64,000 bases of DNA from positions 94,234,233 to 94,298,232 of the forward strand of contig OY804588.1 of the NCBI GenBank assembly GCA_963680875.1, in the 5' to 3' direction. The DNA comes from Bathymodiolus brooksi (taxonomy: Eukaryota; Mollusca; Bivalvia; Mytilida; Modiolidae). The notes beneath the pieces are model-generated. The model worked only from the letters and a program-made list of their open reading frames with translations, ran no database searches and had not been told where the DNA came from. The position numbers and the translations under genes were made by a program. Below are positions 35,822 to 49,176 of this stretch, piece by piece; the stretch's first letter is position 1; the number at the start of each line of letters is the position of its first letter.

Positions 35822-37600
35822 ACATTAAGTTAAATGTAACACAATTGGTTTGAAAACCATAATTATATATAAACGTTTGAAGGGCAGAATAAACACATGT
35901 GACTTTATGAAATTTCGAATGTAATTTAAAGGTAACAAAAATATTTATTATTTGGAGCAATATATATTGTTGCTCATTTCGCTTTGATTAAATATTTTAG
36001 CGCTCATATTCATTATTATTTTTTCTTTTTTTATGTCATTTAGAAAATTAGATAAAATACTTTGCAGGATTATCCGTGACAACTATGTTAAACAAATAAT
36101 TTGGAGAATTCGTTTATTTTATATCACCATGACAACGGCTATAAACTTACCAAATAACAGGTGTATTGGTCAATTTTGTAGCTTAATTTGCCTTAATTTG
36201 ACAATTATTTTATTCGATACAACATATTTAAAGCTTATTTTACGATTCGAAGTTCTCTAAAGCTCGAGCTATTGGATATTGGTGACCAATATGTGTGGCC
36301 AAAAATACGGCATCTTAAAAGGACATCATAAACCTTAATTTCATGCTCCAATCTTTTTATAAGTACCCGAAAACATTCAACGTCAAAATTTCTTGTTAAG
36401 AATGAATTTGATTGACACATTATTTTATTTTTCGTGCACCTATTGTTATTTTTTCAAAGACAGGTCGAATACCTTACTGCATATCTTTCTACGTGAATTA
36501 AAAACATTTTGAATATATTAAAAATTAAAAAATCCACATGGTAAACCCGACAATGTAGACCACACAAGGACGTAAGCGATCAGATGTGAAAACATCATGA
36601 AACGGGTGTGTAATCGGTCTTAATGTCAATCAAAGAACACTAACATCACAAAATTTAAATGTAATTTCAATTTCAAATTCACGCTAATAGCTTGGGAAGT
36701 AAATACCGTACAAGAAACCATTCTGTGCAGTATTATAATATATTGAATACAATCCGTGTTCATCACGATAATATGATGTAAATCCGGAATTATTTATTGG
36801 AAAAGCAACTGGTCCATGAATTAGTGAATAGTGGTTTTTGATTTTAAAACGCACACCTGATTGTCGCATTCAGTGAAAAGCTTTGCTTTATATATTGCCA
36901 AAAGCAGATCGTCTTGAAGATGCATTTGATTGTGACATATTTACCAAATAATTGTATAAATATACAGATGATTAGCATATATTAACCATTGAATTCGTGA
37001 CGAACACTCCATAACTACTCTCTATCCTATAGTCATAAATCCTTTGATCTCACAGCCAATACACACCCACCTCAAATCAAAGACTTCTGAAGAATTCATA
37101 TGAAACAGAGCAAAATTACAAAAGAAGACATGCACTCTCAAGACATATACTATCTTTAATTATTATAGATTTGATTTTATCCTGCAATCGTGTAATAAAG
37201 GGGTGACATAAACTTCAGTATTATTCAGTCATGCATGGACCTAATAAAGCTTCCTTGGTATCCGATTAATGTAGAACCTTCGGTAACAGTATAAGCGCGG
37301 GCGTGATAGAGGAACCTCCTTGAAAACGACATTGCAGGTTAAATAAAATATATGCACATTATCGATAGAAATTTACTTGCACTCGCTACGAAACGGGCCA
37401 GAAATTTTTTTCAAAGTTTCGTTTTCTACCAATTTCTAAAGCTCGTGCAAATAAATTTGAGATTTTCCGACAATATACTGTACATCTACGGGCATAGATG
37501 ACATATATTAATACATAATACACTGTTATTCAAAGACTATAAAACTGGGCACAAAAACCTATTGTATGTTCTTATGTTGATATTGTTATTGTATTTTATG
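35822..37600. other. Non-coding DNA, no supported gene
   Basis: AT-rich with only short open frames (61-75 codons) of no recognisable family. It may be the 3' flank of the possible gene that reads leftward from 38.07 kb. Confidence 0.55.
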
Positions 37601-37623
37601 CTGATAACTCTGTTGTTGCATGT

Positions 37624-37629
37624 TTTATT
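37624..37629 (-). terminator. Possible poly(A) signal AATAAA for the minus-strand exon
   Basis: TTTATT on the plus strand, within 'catgttttattctaca', gives AATAAA on the minus strand, about 90-95 bases downstream of the TGA at 37720. Such hexamers are common in AT-rich DNA, so it supports the exon only weakly. Confidence 0.3.
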
Positions 37630-37719
37630 CTACATTTGTCTTTTAGAATAAATAATATTTGAATCTCCGTGTCCCTGGTTTGACAAATCAAACCGACCGC
37701 TGGTCTTTCTAGCAATAGT

Positions 37720-38071
37720 TCATATCTGGTTTAGAACAGAGTTCGCTCGACTCGATTCTAAAATGTTGTAGAAGTTGTTAGTTAGATATTTATTTAGCTT
37801 TAGCATTCGTCTACCTTCTGCAAGAATTATAGAATGATTTCTTGCAAAGAGACTAGTTCTCTGTCTATTTTTCTTCAGACCTTTCCTTTGAAACGAACCC
37901 TGTCGTTGATGGATCGGCGTTGGTGATCGGTCACCAAGGTCTGAATCCGTATCGTAGGTAGGACAGGTGTCCATTAGTGTAGGGCCGTCTGGATCAAAGG
38001 CCTCAGAGTATGATTTCGTTCCGTCTCGATATTCGGAAGTTGTTTCAATTTCTCCACTGTAAATATTCAGT
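37720..38071 (-). CDS. Possible 3'-terminal coding exon, protein unrecognised
   Basis: The minus strand is open from about 38100 down to a TGA at 37722-37720. An acceptor-like 'tttactgtAG' would start the exon at 38071, and an alternative 'atatttacAG' at 38056. Read this way it encodes about 116 residues. They are hydrophilic and not repetitive: an acidic stretch (DGTKSYSEAFDPDGPT, TCPTYDTDSDLGDRSPTP), a basic stretch (QRKGLKKNRQRT) and an amphipathic end (RRMLKLNKYLTNNFYNILES). Mixed composition and higher GC than the flanks set it apart from the chance open frames here. An AATAAA on the minus strand at about 37624-37629, roughly 95 bases past the stop, could be its poly(A) signal. No domain is recognised. 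The ATG at 37974 is probably internal. It could also be a pseudogene exon. Confidence 0.35.
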
Positions 38072-38325
38072 CTACAGTAAACATAGGCAGTTGATTGGTT
38101 GACTTATTTCGATATTTCGTTAAAAAAAATGATAAATTAAGAATCGACTTTGCAAAACTCTACAAGTAATTTCTGAAGTTAAAAAACATTTTGTTGTTAC
38201 AAAAAAAATGTTTTGCTTGCCGTGAAAAATCAATTGTGCTTGTAATAAAATGAAGCAAGCAAATACCACATAATCAGAACAATTCCAAAATCTGAGTCGG
38301 ATTCGTGGAAACAGAGGCACAATTG

Positions 38326-38413
38326 AAACAGATTATATATTACAATAGATAGTTAAAACAGATTATATATTACAGTAGATAGTTAAAACAGATTATATAT
38401 TACAGTAGATAGT
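38326..38413. repeat. 30-bp tandem repeat, 3 copies
   Basis: The unit is aaacagattatatattaca then (a/g)tagatagtta. Copies start at 38326, 38356 and 38386; the first differs by one base. Confidence 0.93.
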
Positions 38414-40066
38414 TATAATCAGTAATCGTTATAATTGATCTTTCATTAGATAATATCATATTACAAAATTGGATCAATTTATTTATGTCATTTAAATATG
38501 AAAATATCCAAGTTTTTACAGAATCCTGCTGTGAAAACAAAATATAGGTTAAGCAATTTTGTTAATTTCAGGCTGTTGTGGTTGATGTGGATTGTCGACA
38601 ATACATTAATGAAACAATGGAAATATCCACGTTTTGTAAAGGATCATATCAGCTAACTTTTTTTTTTTTTATAAAATTTTGATAATTAACACTAAATTGA
38701 TAAAACAATGACAATATCTATATTTTTATATTAGGTATTTGCACGTTAAAACAAAATAAATATAATAATATCACTATTCTCGATTTACCAATACTAAAAA
38801 TAGAACACGAGTAAAAGAACAACGCAGTAATTCACAAATGCGCGTGTGTGCGGCATGGTTGAATTATTGTCGTTCGGTTACGAGTGATTTATTTTTGATC
38901 GGAATACAACAGTAGTTATACTATTTATAACATTTATTTTACACATTTTTTTCTCTAACTAATAACGCGTCTAAAACGGAACTGTTTTTCTTTGTCGGAC
39001 ACGCAATGTTGGCTGAAATACCTGTTTTTTTCTTTTCTAAGGAGATCTTAGGATTTCACGTGCATATATGTAACAACTTAAATTTTGTGAATACAATATA
39101 CATGTATAAGACAGTTAAATTCGACTAATGTGGATTTGTATAAAACAAAGGCGAGTTTTTCCCTTTAAACAATATCTCAGCAGGGAAGTCTTTCAATCCT
39201 TTGACATCGATTTTATTTATCAATGAAAGTGAAAAATGGATGGAAAGTGAGGTTTATCAGTTACAGTGTGAACATTGGATTGTTAATGAAGATAAAACAA
39301 GACCATTTGCGACACAACAATAAAATGTTACCGTAATCGGTCCGTCATGTTAGAACACTTGCGCTTTCCGAAATTCCTTTTGGTTATTAGTTAAACCCGG
39401 CAATGAAACAGGTAGACAATGACAAATTATTTTAAAATATCATCTTCATTCTTAAATTATTATTAGTTAAAAATGACTGATGCGAAATATTTGTTGACAC
39501 AAGTCTTTACGTCGTAGCTCCTACATCGTTTTTATTGTTATATGTCACATTTCCTGATCCGGGGTGATTGCCATCGATTTCTCATATGCAGAGATCAAAA
39601 TATGTTCATCTCTTCCTCTCGCTCAATATAGATATGATGTGTTTGTGTCTAAATTGATGGAACCCATTTAAAACCAGCTCTTTTGTTGAGCTGTCATAGG
39701 ATAAGAAGTGAAAAATACTTCGTTTAATATTAGTCTGTAATTTTTCATTATGACATATCGATCGAGCGATGAATAATCTGTTTTTGATCACCCCTGTTTG
39801 TCAATTTTGAATTTGAATTGAATGATCACTTTTCATTTTGTTTAAAATATGTTTAAAATATAATAACACAAGAATACTATATAATGAACTTGGATGAGAG
39901 CATGACAGTAGATTATCACCCTGGGGAAAACTACCCCCTGAGTCAAAGTCAGGCCTACTGTGATAATCATCATAACATCCCCACCCACGGGAAATATGTT
40001 TTTTTTTTCCTTTTTTTATTATTATAAAACTAAATACTTTATGAGTTGATAGCGCAAAAAGAGTTT
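38414..40066. other. Non-coding DNA
   Basis: AT-rich. A small imperfect inverted repeat at 39905-39968 (acagtagattatcaccc, then cctactgtgataatcat) is the only local structure seen. No supported gene. Confidence 0.5.
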
Positions 40067-40140
40067 GAATATACCAAAGGGGTAATCAGAATCCGTATAT
40101 TGAAGAAGAACAGACAACACAATGGACAAAACAAGATTAA
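40067..40140 (+). repeat. Dispersed bivalve-type repeat, 5' fragment
   Basis: 'ataccaaaggggtaatcaga', 'atccgtatattgaagaagaa', 'cagacaacacaatggacaaa' matches, in the opposite orientation, the fragments at 41992-42072 and 59570-59668. Confidence 0.55.
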
Positions 40141-41991
40141 TAATTGATTAAAATAAGAATAAGTCACAGTCATGATTATATCAGATATTTTACTAAACTT
40201 AGCTTCATGATTCCTCCGTTCGACCGTTGTCTAGCCATAATGGTAGAAATATGCAAATGTCGACATGTGGATGCTAATTCTTCCGGGTTCGGCAAAGTTC
40301 GGTCTCAGAATACTGACTCCTTCCATTGCTAATTGTGATCCAAGTTAACGTGAAAAGATTTACATGTTGCCAGGAATTAGTGGAAATAAAAAAACGCTGT
40401 GGAAAACTAATAAATTCTGTCTGTCCAACGAAAGAATTTAATTATCACAGAAATTTGCATAAAATATTTTATGACAAAAGAAATAATGTTATAATTTTTT
40501 TTTTGTTTTTTGTGTGTGTTTGAATTATCATTTTTTCCTTTCCAAGCTACATCACAAAAAACACAAAACAGACAAAGCAAATAACAACAAAACAACAAAA
40601 CAACAAAACAAACAAACAAGCAAGCAAAACAAAAGAAAGATAAACAAACAATGCCCCCTCCCACCCCGCACAAATCAAAGAACAAGAACTAGAACTAGAA
40701 AGCAAAAACTAAAGAAAATAAAGCATGTATTTAAACGCACTGTGAAGCAAACTTGGTCAAATTGTACATAAAAATTACTAATTATCGCTGATCTCATTTG
40801 GTAAATTCAAAATTGTAAACTAGACTATACGTCCCTAACGTTTCAGTATTATGCATATTGGCCAGACGCTGGTAGAATGTTTAGAAGATGTAAGTGACTG
40901 ATAGTACGATTATATGTATGGGTAATTTTGTATTTCATTGACGACGAAAAAACAATTGTCACGGAAAACAATATAAATTAGTCTCTTTATTACCTTCACG
41001 TAGGAGATTTTGTTTTATCGCATTTTTCATGTGAACGTTTGTATGATCGATCTGTTTTCTGTATTTGTCGCCGTGTGTATCAAGTTATTTGCACGTGGCT
41101 GCTGTAAAATAATTCGATCACTATGGATATTGTCCTAATCACTAGTAAATTTGATGGAAACGTACTGCGCATTGATCGTTTACAGCCTTTTTACGTCCTT
41201 TCAAAAAATTTCCCCCAATGATTTACAATGAAGAATTCACTGCAGACAACTTCCGGTTGTAGTTAAATATTAGGTTCCGATTAGCTGTAAATGTTCTCGG
41301 AAACGTCTCAGAGATTAATGTATGCATAATTAATGAATCTGTCATAGTTTTGCAAAGGATGTAATGTTTCATGGTGTTTTTTAAACATAAACATACAATT
41401 AACAGCGTGTTAGAGAAATACAAGACATATAAAATCGGCTAGCAATTATAACCGTTATTATGATATAACACAGAATTATATGATGCTGTAATTACCTAAT
41501 TTGTGCCAAAATACAAAAAAAAATCTCTTTAAATAAAGATCAACTACATGATCACCGGAAGTATTAATTTTTATTCATTGACAGATTGTTCAAATTAATG
41601 GAACTAATTACTTGTATATTGTACGTGTTTGTGGTGGCGTTAAACAATCAAGGCTGATGTCCTCATGCAATATCATTGACATATTTGACTTTTCTACCCT
41701 CTACACAACTATTCCTTAGCTAATAAACGAATTAGAAGAATTAATTCAACTTTAATTCATAAAAAATATATTGTTTTATGAAAGGACAATTTTATTTTGT
41801 AAAATAAAACACCCTGATTCTGATAGGTAATCCATTGAAACTGACATGATCAAAATTATCGAGATTCTGATTTACAACATATGTGTTATGCTTTTGTGGA
41901 TGTGGATTTCATCAGCCAGTCAGCATTCATATGGGTTCAAACTATGTATCTCTTCTCGCCAAAGAAGTTATCTGTGTAGTGTTTTGTATAC
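40141..41991. other. Non-coding DNA
   Basis: Includes a low-complexity AAC/AAAC-rich tract at about 40580-40640. No supported gene; the 85- and 92-codon open frames overlapping this tract are compositional. Confidence 0.5.
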
Positions 41992-42072
41992 CATTGTTTG
42001 TCCGTACTCTTTTGGCCATTGTGTTGTCAACCTTTCTTTACGGGTTCTGATTATGCCTTTGGTATCTTCATC
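41992..42072 (-). repeat. Dispersed bivalve-type repeat, 5' fragment (reverse)
   Basis: 'ttgtttgtccgtactctttt', 'ggccattgtgttgtcaacct', 'tacgggttctgattatgcct', 'ttggtatcttc'. Same family as 59570-59668. Confidence 0.55.
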
Positions 42073-42385
42073 CCCCCTCCTCCGTATATTCACTTCAGCT
42101 CAATATATCACATACTTTCAGAAAAATAACAATATAAACATGGAAAGTAAGAAAGCTTTGTAGGTTTAAGTTCGTTGATAACTGACACTTGTCTGCCTCA
42201 AACTCCTTATCGGCTTATTTCTGCACTCACACCACCCCCATTTCCATTTGTATGTCTTCCGTCTGCTATCAACTGCATTCAAGATTATTATTATTTAATT
42301 TTATCATTGTTATATATATGCATAGGGGTTACTTTTTTATGTTTTGCTACTTTTATCTAGTATTTTATGTTGTAAAGGGTAATTT

Positions 42386-42431
42386 TTTTAGATAGGACGC
42401 TATACAAATTCTGGTATTATTATTATTATTC
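42386..42431 (+). repeat. Possible SINE/LINE 3' tail with (ATT)n
   Basis: 'ggacgctatacaaattctgg' followed by (tat)n resembles the 'gcgctatataaat...(ATT)n' 3' ends common to several invertebrate SINEs and LINEs. The body upstream is not recognised. Confidence 0.4.
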
Positions 42432-43862
42432 AAATTACATTCACACTGGTTGACTTATGTATTTCAATATGAGTAGATATTAAAACCCAGACTGAACGTG
42501 AACGCACTGCTCGAGTAGCCAAATTAAAACAAACTCGAGTCTTATTATTGACTACAGTTTCTATTGAGAAATTCCGTATTGACCAGAATTTCGCAGACAT
42601 AGGTTTGAGTTTTTCCATGAACAAACCAGCTTCAATTCGACAAAGCACAGCGTGAATTCTTAATTTTGCATTATCTTGCTGAGAGCTATCCTGACTCGAT
42701 CGCCCTGGTTTAAAATATTATAGATTTCGAGTTTCTTTATGAAAATTTGCGTTGCGAATAAACTGAAATCTTTTCAGAATCTGTATATTTTAAATAATGG
42801 GATTTTAATTGGTGTGTCACAATAATAATTAATTTTCCTTTAAAATGTTTACCCTTTATCATTAATTCGTCATTAAATAACGGTCCACATCGTATTTTAC
42901 TCAATGTTTTTTTAACAGTTGACAATTTAAAATTTATGTTTATGTGTTTAACAAAGATATAATGCCACATAACACCACAGACACTCTTGTTGATTGTATA
43001 ACGGTCAGTTCTTGTTTTCTTTTCACTCACGAATGCATTGAGCAGGTACCAAATTTAAAATTAATGGCTGTATGTTTTGCAATGAGAAATTAATAGGCAC
43101 ATGACAATGGCGATGGGTGCTTGTACCCCCTGGTCACTCTAGCTTGATCATCAAGTAATTACTTTGTTGACAAACATGTCACCTTCATACTGATAATGTA
43201 ACATCCCTTCACAGAGTTTTGTTTGTCGTTGACAATGTACATAAAACATTGTTGACATGTGACAAATCTAAATAACTCGGATGACAATTCTAATATTCGG
43301 ATTAAAATAGTATTGACCTTCCCTTCCGTCCACTCTGCATCTCTAACGATTAAATAATTTATTTTCTAAATGGTCGTCTTATTCAAGAGAAGAAAACGGT
43401 TTTGAATGCGATGCTCTCCCTTTCTATTACTCTTCAACGAGTGGAGATTATATACGTAATTGTGTACTTCAAGCTTGACGAGCACTTCCGCTTCATTGAT
43501 TTTTTTTGTCAGGGTCTTGTGCCATCTCTTTAAAAAACTATTAGGACAGAGAAGAAGCTAGAACAATAAAAGACATTACGATATTCACTCCATTGATGGC
43601 TTGTTATACAAATGTAAAATAGATTCGTCGTCCATATGTCACTTTCACTTGGACACTGTGTAAATGTAGTCCTCTATATTGTTATTGCATATGGTTCTTT
43701 AATATGGATTAGGCACAGCCTACAGGCGAGCATCGCATCTACGTATAGACATGTACATGTACAAATAGTAGTTTTGGGTTCTTTTCTTCATTATTCTTGA
43801 TTTTTTTTATTTTTTTTTCAATTCGACTTACCCAGTTAATTCTATTGCAAAGAAGATTGTTT
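42432..43862. other. Non-coding DNA
   Basis: No supported gene. A 72-codon minus frame at 42430-42648 and a 97-codon minus frame at 42737-43030 have mixed composition but no domain or splice context that I can defend. Confidence 0.45.
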
Positions 43863-43940
43863 GGGCCGAGATATATCGGGGACGACTTCTTTTTAGGGCC
43901 GAGATATATCGGGGACGACTTTATTTTAGGGCCGATCGTT
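43863..43940. repeat. 33-bp tandem repeat, 2.3 copies
   Basis: The unit gggccgagatatatcggggacgact then ttttta starts at 43863, 43896 and (partial) 43929. GC-rich against an AT-rich background, and each unit holds the near-palindrome ccgagatatatcgg. Confidence 0.85.
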
Positions 43941-44418
43941 CTTTAGGGGCGAAACAAGAAGGTCTAACGATTGTCCATTTTTTAAATAAATTAATCGTTT
44001 CATGTAAAGAAGCTGTACGGTTTCCTTTCTAATTTTTTGGGGTTATTTTTAAACTGTATAGTTATTTTTTATTCAAATTAAAAGGCTATTTTCTGTACTT
44101 CACTCCGATTGTCCATTCTATGCCGAAACTTAGAATCCATTTCCGGTTGGTATTGATAATATATTGATTCATCTCCTTACACACATGTTGCAGTTTTACC
44201 TCGCATCTTGCGATGCTCTATTGAGATAAACAACTCAAACTGGGTTCAAATTGGACCTTACATTATATTAATTTACAGTTCCAAATGGATGTAATTTATT
44301 CAAACTAAGGCCAATGTACCTTTACACGTATGTGAACTTATCCAATGTTGGCTATCCTGTTGAGGCCATTTTGTTTATTTTAAAAGATACGCTTCTAATT
44401 TACTTGGCTTGCCTATCT
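43941..44418. other. Non-coding DNA
   Basis: No gene or repeat recognised between the 33-bp repeat and the dispersed module. Confidence 0.5.
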
Positions 44419-44481
44419 TTTGAATTTGGGTGTTCCTGATGGAATCTATTCCAGAAACGCGTCATATGCAGTAAATTATAT
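44419..44481 (+). repeat. Dispersed module copy C, 21 bp before an array
   Basis: 'ttgaatttgggtgttcctga', 'tggaatctattccagaaacg', 'cgtcatatgcagtaaatta'. Diverged but with the motif order of the other copies (cctgatg-aa-tattccagaaacgcgtc). It ends just before the 19-bp/49-bp array begins. Confidence 0.7.
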
Positions 44482-44501
44482 ATATACTATTATTACTATC
44501 A

Positions 44502-46525
44502 CATGGTTATATTACTATCGCATGGTTATATTACTATCACATGGTTATATTACTATCACATGGTTATATTACTATCACATGGTTATATTAATATCACAGG
44601 ATACATCTGCTGTAGGACTATTAGTCTATGGTTATATTAATATCACTGTATACATCTGCTGTAGGACTATTAGTCCATGGTTATATTAATATCACTGGAT
44701 ACATCTGCTGTAGGACTATTAGTCCATGGTTATATTAATATCACTGTATACATCTGCTGTAGGACTATTAGTCCATGGTTATATTAATATCACTGTATAC
44801 ATCTGCTGTAGGACTATTAGTCCATGGTTATATTAATATCACAGGATACATCTGCTGTAGGACTATTAGTCTATGGTTATATTAATATCACAGGATACAT
44901 CTGCTGTAGGACTATTAGTCTATGGTTATATTAATATCACTGGATACATCTGATGTAGGACTATTAGTCCATGGTTATATTAATATCACAGGATACATTT
45001 GCTTTAGGACTATTAGTCCATGGTTATATTAATATCACTGGATACATCTGTAGGACTATTAGTCTATGGTTATATTAATATCACAGGATACATCTGCTGT
45101 AGGACTATTAGTCTATGGTTATATTAATATCACAGGATACATCTGCTGTAGGACTATTAGTCCATGGTTATATTAATATCACAGGATACATCTGCTGTAG
45201 GACTATTAGTCTATGGTTATATTAATATCACAGGATACATCTGCTGTAGGATTATTAGTCCATGGTTATATTTATATCACAGGATACCTCTGCTGTAGGA
45301 CTATTAGTCTATAGTTATATTAATATCACAGGATACATCATCTGCTGTAGGACTATTAGTCCATGGTTATATTTATAACACAGGATACCTCTGCTGTAGG
45401 ACTATTAGTCCATGGTTATATTAATATCACAGGATACATCTGCTGTAGGACTATTAGTCCATGGTTATATTAATATCACTGGATACATCTGCTGTAGGAC
45501 TATTAGTCTATGGTTATATTAATATCACTGGATACATCTGCTGTAGGACTATTAGTCCATGGTTATATTAATATCACAGGATACATCATCTGCTGTAGGA
45601 CTATTAGTCCATGGTTATATTTATATCACAGGATACATCTGCTGTAGGACTATTAGTCCATGGTTATATTAATATCACTGGATACATCTGCTGTAGGACT
45701 ATTAGTCCATGGTTATATTTATATCACAGGATACATCTGCTGTAGGACTATTAGTCCATGGTTATATTAATATCACTGGATACATCTGCTGTAGGACTAT
45801 TAGTCCATGGTTATATTAATATCACTGGATACATCTGCTGTAGGACTATTAGTCCATGGTTATATTAATATCACTGGATACATCTGCTGTAGGACTATTA
45901 GTCCATGGTTATATTAATATCACTGAATACATCTGCTGTAGGACTATTAGTCTATGGTTATATTAATATCACTGGATACATCTGCTGTAGGACTATTAGT
46001 CCATGGTTATATTAATATCACAGGATACATCTGATGTAGGACTATTAGTCTATGGTTAATATAATATCGCTGGATACATCTGCTGTACGACTATTAGTCT
46101 ATGGTTATATTAATATCACTGGATACATCTGTAGGACTATTAGTCTATGGTTATATTAATATCACAGGATACATCTGCTGTAGGACTATTAGTCTATGGT
46201 TATATCAATATCACTGGATACATCTGCTGTAGGACTATTAGTCTATGGTTATATTAATATCACAGGATACATCTGCTGTAGGACTATTAGTCCATGGTTA
46301 TATTAATATCACAGGATACATCTGCTGTAGGACTATTAGTCTATGGTTATATTAATATCACAGGATACATCTGCTGTAGGACTATTAGTCTATAGTTATA
46401 TTAATATCACTGGATACATCTGCTGTAGGACTATTAGTCTATAGTTATATTAATATCACTGGATACATCTGCTGTAGGACTATTATTCTATGGTTATATT
46501 AATATCACTGGATACATCTGCTGTA
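44502..46525. repeat. 49-bp tandem array (about 40 copies) with a 19-bp sub-repeat at its left end
   Basis: 44502-44577 is four copies of the 19-bp unit catggttatattactatc(a/g). From 44578 the unit becomes 49 bp: catggttatattaatatcac, then (a/t)ggatacatctgctgtagga, then ctattagtc. The 19-bp unit equals the first part of the 49-bp unit. Variants include a 'catcatctg' insertion (about 45338, 45584), loss of 'ctg' (about 45049, 46129) and catgg/tatgg. The unit contains ggactattagtcc and atattaatat, both palindromic. Confidence 0.95.
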
Positions 46526-48687
46526 ATACATTTGTTGAAATATAACCACGTATAAAATCATGGATGTCAAATTACTACACCCTGTGTGGAAGGATTTCCT
46601 GGATACTGTATATACTGTTGTTTTGACCGGATATTGAAAACAGCTGATTATTTTCTTATTTGACATACAATGTATGTTTCAAAGTGGATCAGAATATGGA
46701 CCTTGGACCAAAATAATAGGAAATAGTTGTCTTGTTATCCAGAAAATTCATTTGGATTTTTAATGATTTTTTTTATTTACAATGTAAGTCAATGGTGGAA
46801 TATATAGTGGTGTGCCCTCTATAATGAGAATGTTTGTATGGAGTTCTGATGTCAGCTGTATTAACAGTACACCATTTTTCAGATTGAAAATTGTTTCAAC
46901 AAATGTAAAAACGTACAAATGTACAACAACTTTGTTATATATTGTTTTAAAAAAAGACGATATAATTATGACCCTGGGGAATGATAATGCTGGTAATTGG
47001 AGTAAATGTGTGATGCTGTGTTCCGTAAACATGATATGTATATATAAATTTCATTTTTTGTTGTGTATATCTATTCATTTATGCAAATGTTTCACAATAA
47101 TTGCAGTATTACTTTGTACATTACAGTCTATTTTTAGGTCGAAAACCGTGTACCACAATTATATGGGTCCTTTTTGCACATTTTCCAATTGAGATCTTTT
47201 CAAATTATTATTCTGCAAACTTTTCTTATAGCAATTATTATTAATAACAATATAGGAAAATATTTGCTTACCAGGCAAAATATAAAAAAAGAAAGAAATT
47301 GCAAATTTTTGCTCAAGGGGCACTATTTCAAAATCGGTCTTATTCCAAAAGCGATCAGTATCCATCAAATTCCATTTGGTCAAATGAAGTTTATTGATAA
47401 AAGTATCTCATGCCAAACTTTCATTAATTTTGAAGCGACTTATCAGTTTCTGGGAATTTTTAAAAATAATTGATTTTTTAGCCTTTTTCATAATTTTTAT
47501 CTAGTAAATTTAGAGTTATCTCCCCTTTTGCTATTGATATAATGTTCTGAAAATACTGTGTTATAAATTTTCAGTTTATAGTTAATTTATATGCACAAAA
47601 AGAATATTGAATATAAATTGTCAATTATTAATAAAATATATATTTTTCCAGTAATGTGTAATTTTCTTTGAGATTTTTCATAAATTGGCACACTGCCAAT
47701 AAGTGGCGCTCTATCACGTGACATGGCGCACAAAATCATTTTAATTCTGTGATTTCCTATTATGGTGGTCACTATCTACCTCTGACCCAAATATGAATAA
47801 AATTTGCCAACCTTGCATGTATAGGTCATTGCATGGTTTTCTCATGGACTTGCACTTAAGTGATATTCCTGCCACGCATCGTGTGTATTCAATTAGATAT
47901 CTACGTTTTTATTACAATCACACTCTGATAAACCGTAAAACTGTAAAGCACCATATTTGCATATTTTTTTTACTATTAATATTCAAACTTGTGTATCATT
48001 CTACTTTTCGTATTTAACAAATAAAAACAATTTAAATAATTAAATTAGGAAAGAGTTTATGAACATATGTAATTTACACCTGTTAATGGCGTGACCAGAT
48101 GAAATAAATGCTTAAAAAATGTCAATTTCAAAGATTTTGTAATGAATATTACCGAATAACATGAAATATAAAATTATTGATCTCACAATACACGAGTCCA
48201 AATCTCTTTTTCAAAATTATATTCAAAGATTTGGATAAAATTATGATTTCACTCCTAATTTACCATCCATTAATATTGATGAAATCTTGTTTTTATTATT
48301 TCCAATACACGAGGGAAATCCACCTCTTTCAGAAATCACTTGAAAATCATTGTTCTGTAAAAACTGACGTGAGAATACTCTTTTGTGCCTTCCGTATGTT
48401 TTCAGACCAACACTCAAATATTTCCCTGCTAAGATTGAGATTTTAAGACAATACTCTTGAATCTGTCAGTGTGACAAATTATTTATTTCATGGAAAACAA
48501 TGTTTTATTTTCTTTCCCTCTATCATTTGAGGGAGATATTATTTTCAACAAATTGTTATTGTCAATATAATGTGGCCAATTATATGCGGACAAATACGGG
48601 ATTCCAAGAAAATAAAACAATCAAAATAAAACATACGTACGGGTAAATCTTCATCAATTGTATTACGGTTAGTTCCAGGCCCACTGA
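46526..48687. other. Non-coding DNA
   Basis: AT-rich. Open frames of up to 126 codons at 46812-47192 are not supported by any recognised domain. A short perfect hairpin (attggca-cac-tgccaat) lies at about 47684-47700. Confidence 0.5.
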
Positions 48688-48717
48688 GGGGGGGGGGGGG
48701 GGGGGAGGGGGGGGGGG
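48688..48717. repeat. G run of about 30 bases
   Basis: Poly-G interrupted by a single A at about 48706. It could form a G-quadruplex; the length is prone to sequencing error. Confidence 0.9.
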
Positions 48718-49045
48718 TCAGCCGGGGCCAATGAGTTTATAATTAAAGGTCCAGATAAATAAACAAGTACAAAGCTGTTTTCTAAATTACAATTCATCAA
48801 TTCATATTTGTTGTACTGATTCCTTGCTTATGACACACCGTGGTGGACTTAGTTTGAGTATCATTATTTGGAGAATTGGAGGCCCTGGAGCTTAGTTCTG
48901 CGTAAAATATTCGGAGGGTGACTAAAACGCTAAACTTAACTGATCTGGAATTCTATAATCAAGATAATAGTCATAATTCCCATAATACTTCATAAATGTA
49001 TTACTGGTAATATTGTCTTAAAATAACGTCGATATTTTTAATTTT
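48718..49045. other. Non-coding DNA
   Basis: Nothing recognised between the G run and the dispersed module. Confidence 0.5.
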
Positions 49046-49100
49046 CCAATTTAGTACGTTCTACAAGTTTCTTGAATAACCTTTATCAGGTACGTTCAAA
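49046..49100 (-). repeat. Dispersed module copy D, without an adjacent array
   Basis: In reverse complement: 'ctttgaacgtacctgataaa', 'ggttattcaagaaacttgta', 'gaacgtactaaattgg'. Matches copies E and F; it is the only copy not next to a tandem array. Confidence 0.7.
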
Positions 49101-49176
49101 GTGTCAAAATATTGCAAAGTCAAATAAAAACGATGTTCGGTTCGTCTCTACCTCCAGTTGTTTGAAAGGGGAGCAT

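Noticed and set aside
41846..42163. 105-codon plus frame
   Set aside because: Its middle is a reverse copy of a dispersed repeat (41992-42072).
42430..42648. 72-codon minus frame with mixed composition
   Set aside because: Looks slightly protein-like, but I recognise no domain, splice site or poly(A) signal to support it.
46812..47192. 126-codon plus frame
   Set aside because: AT-driven composition, overlaps an open frame on the other strand, no domain seen.
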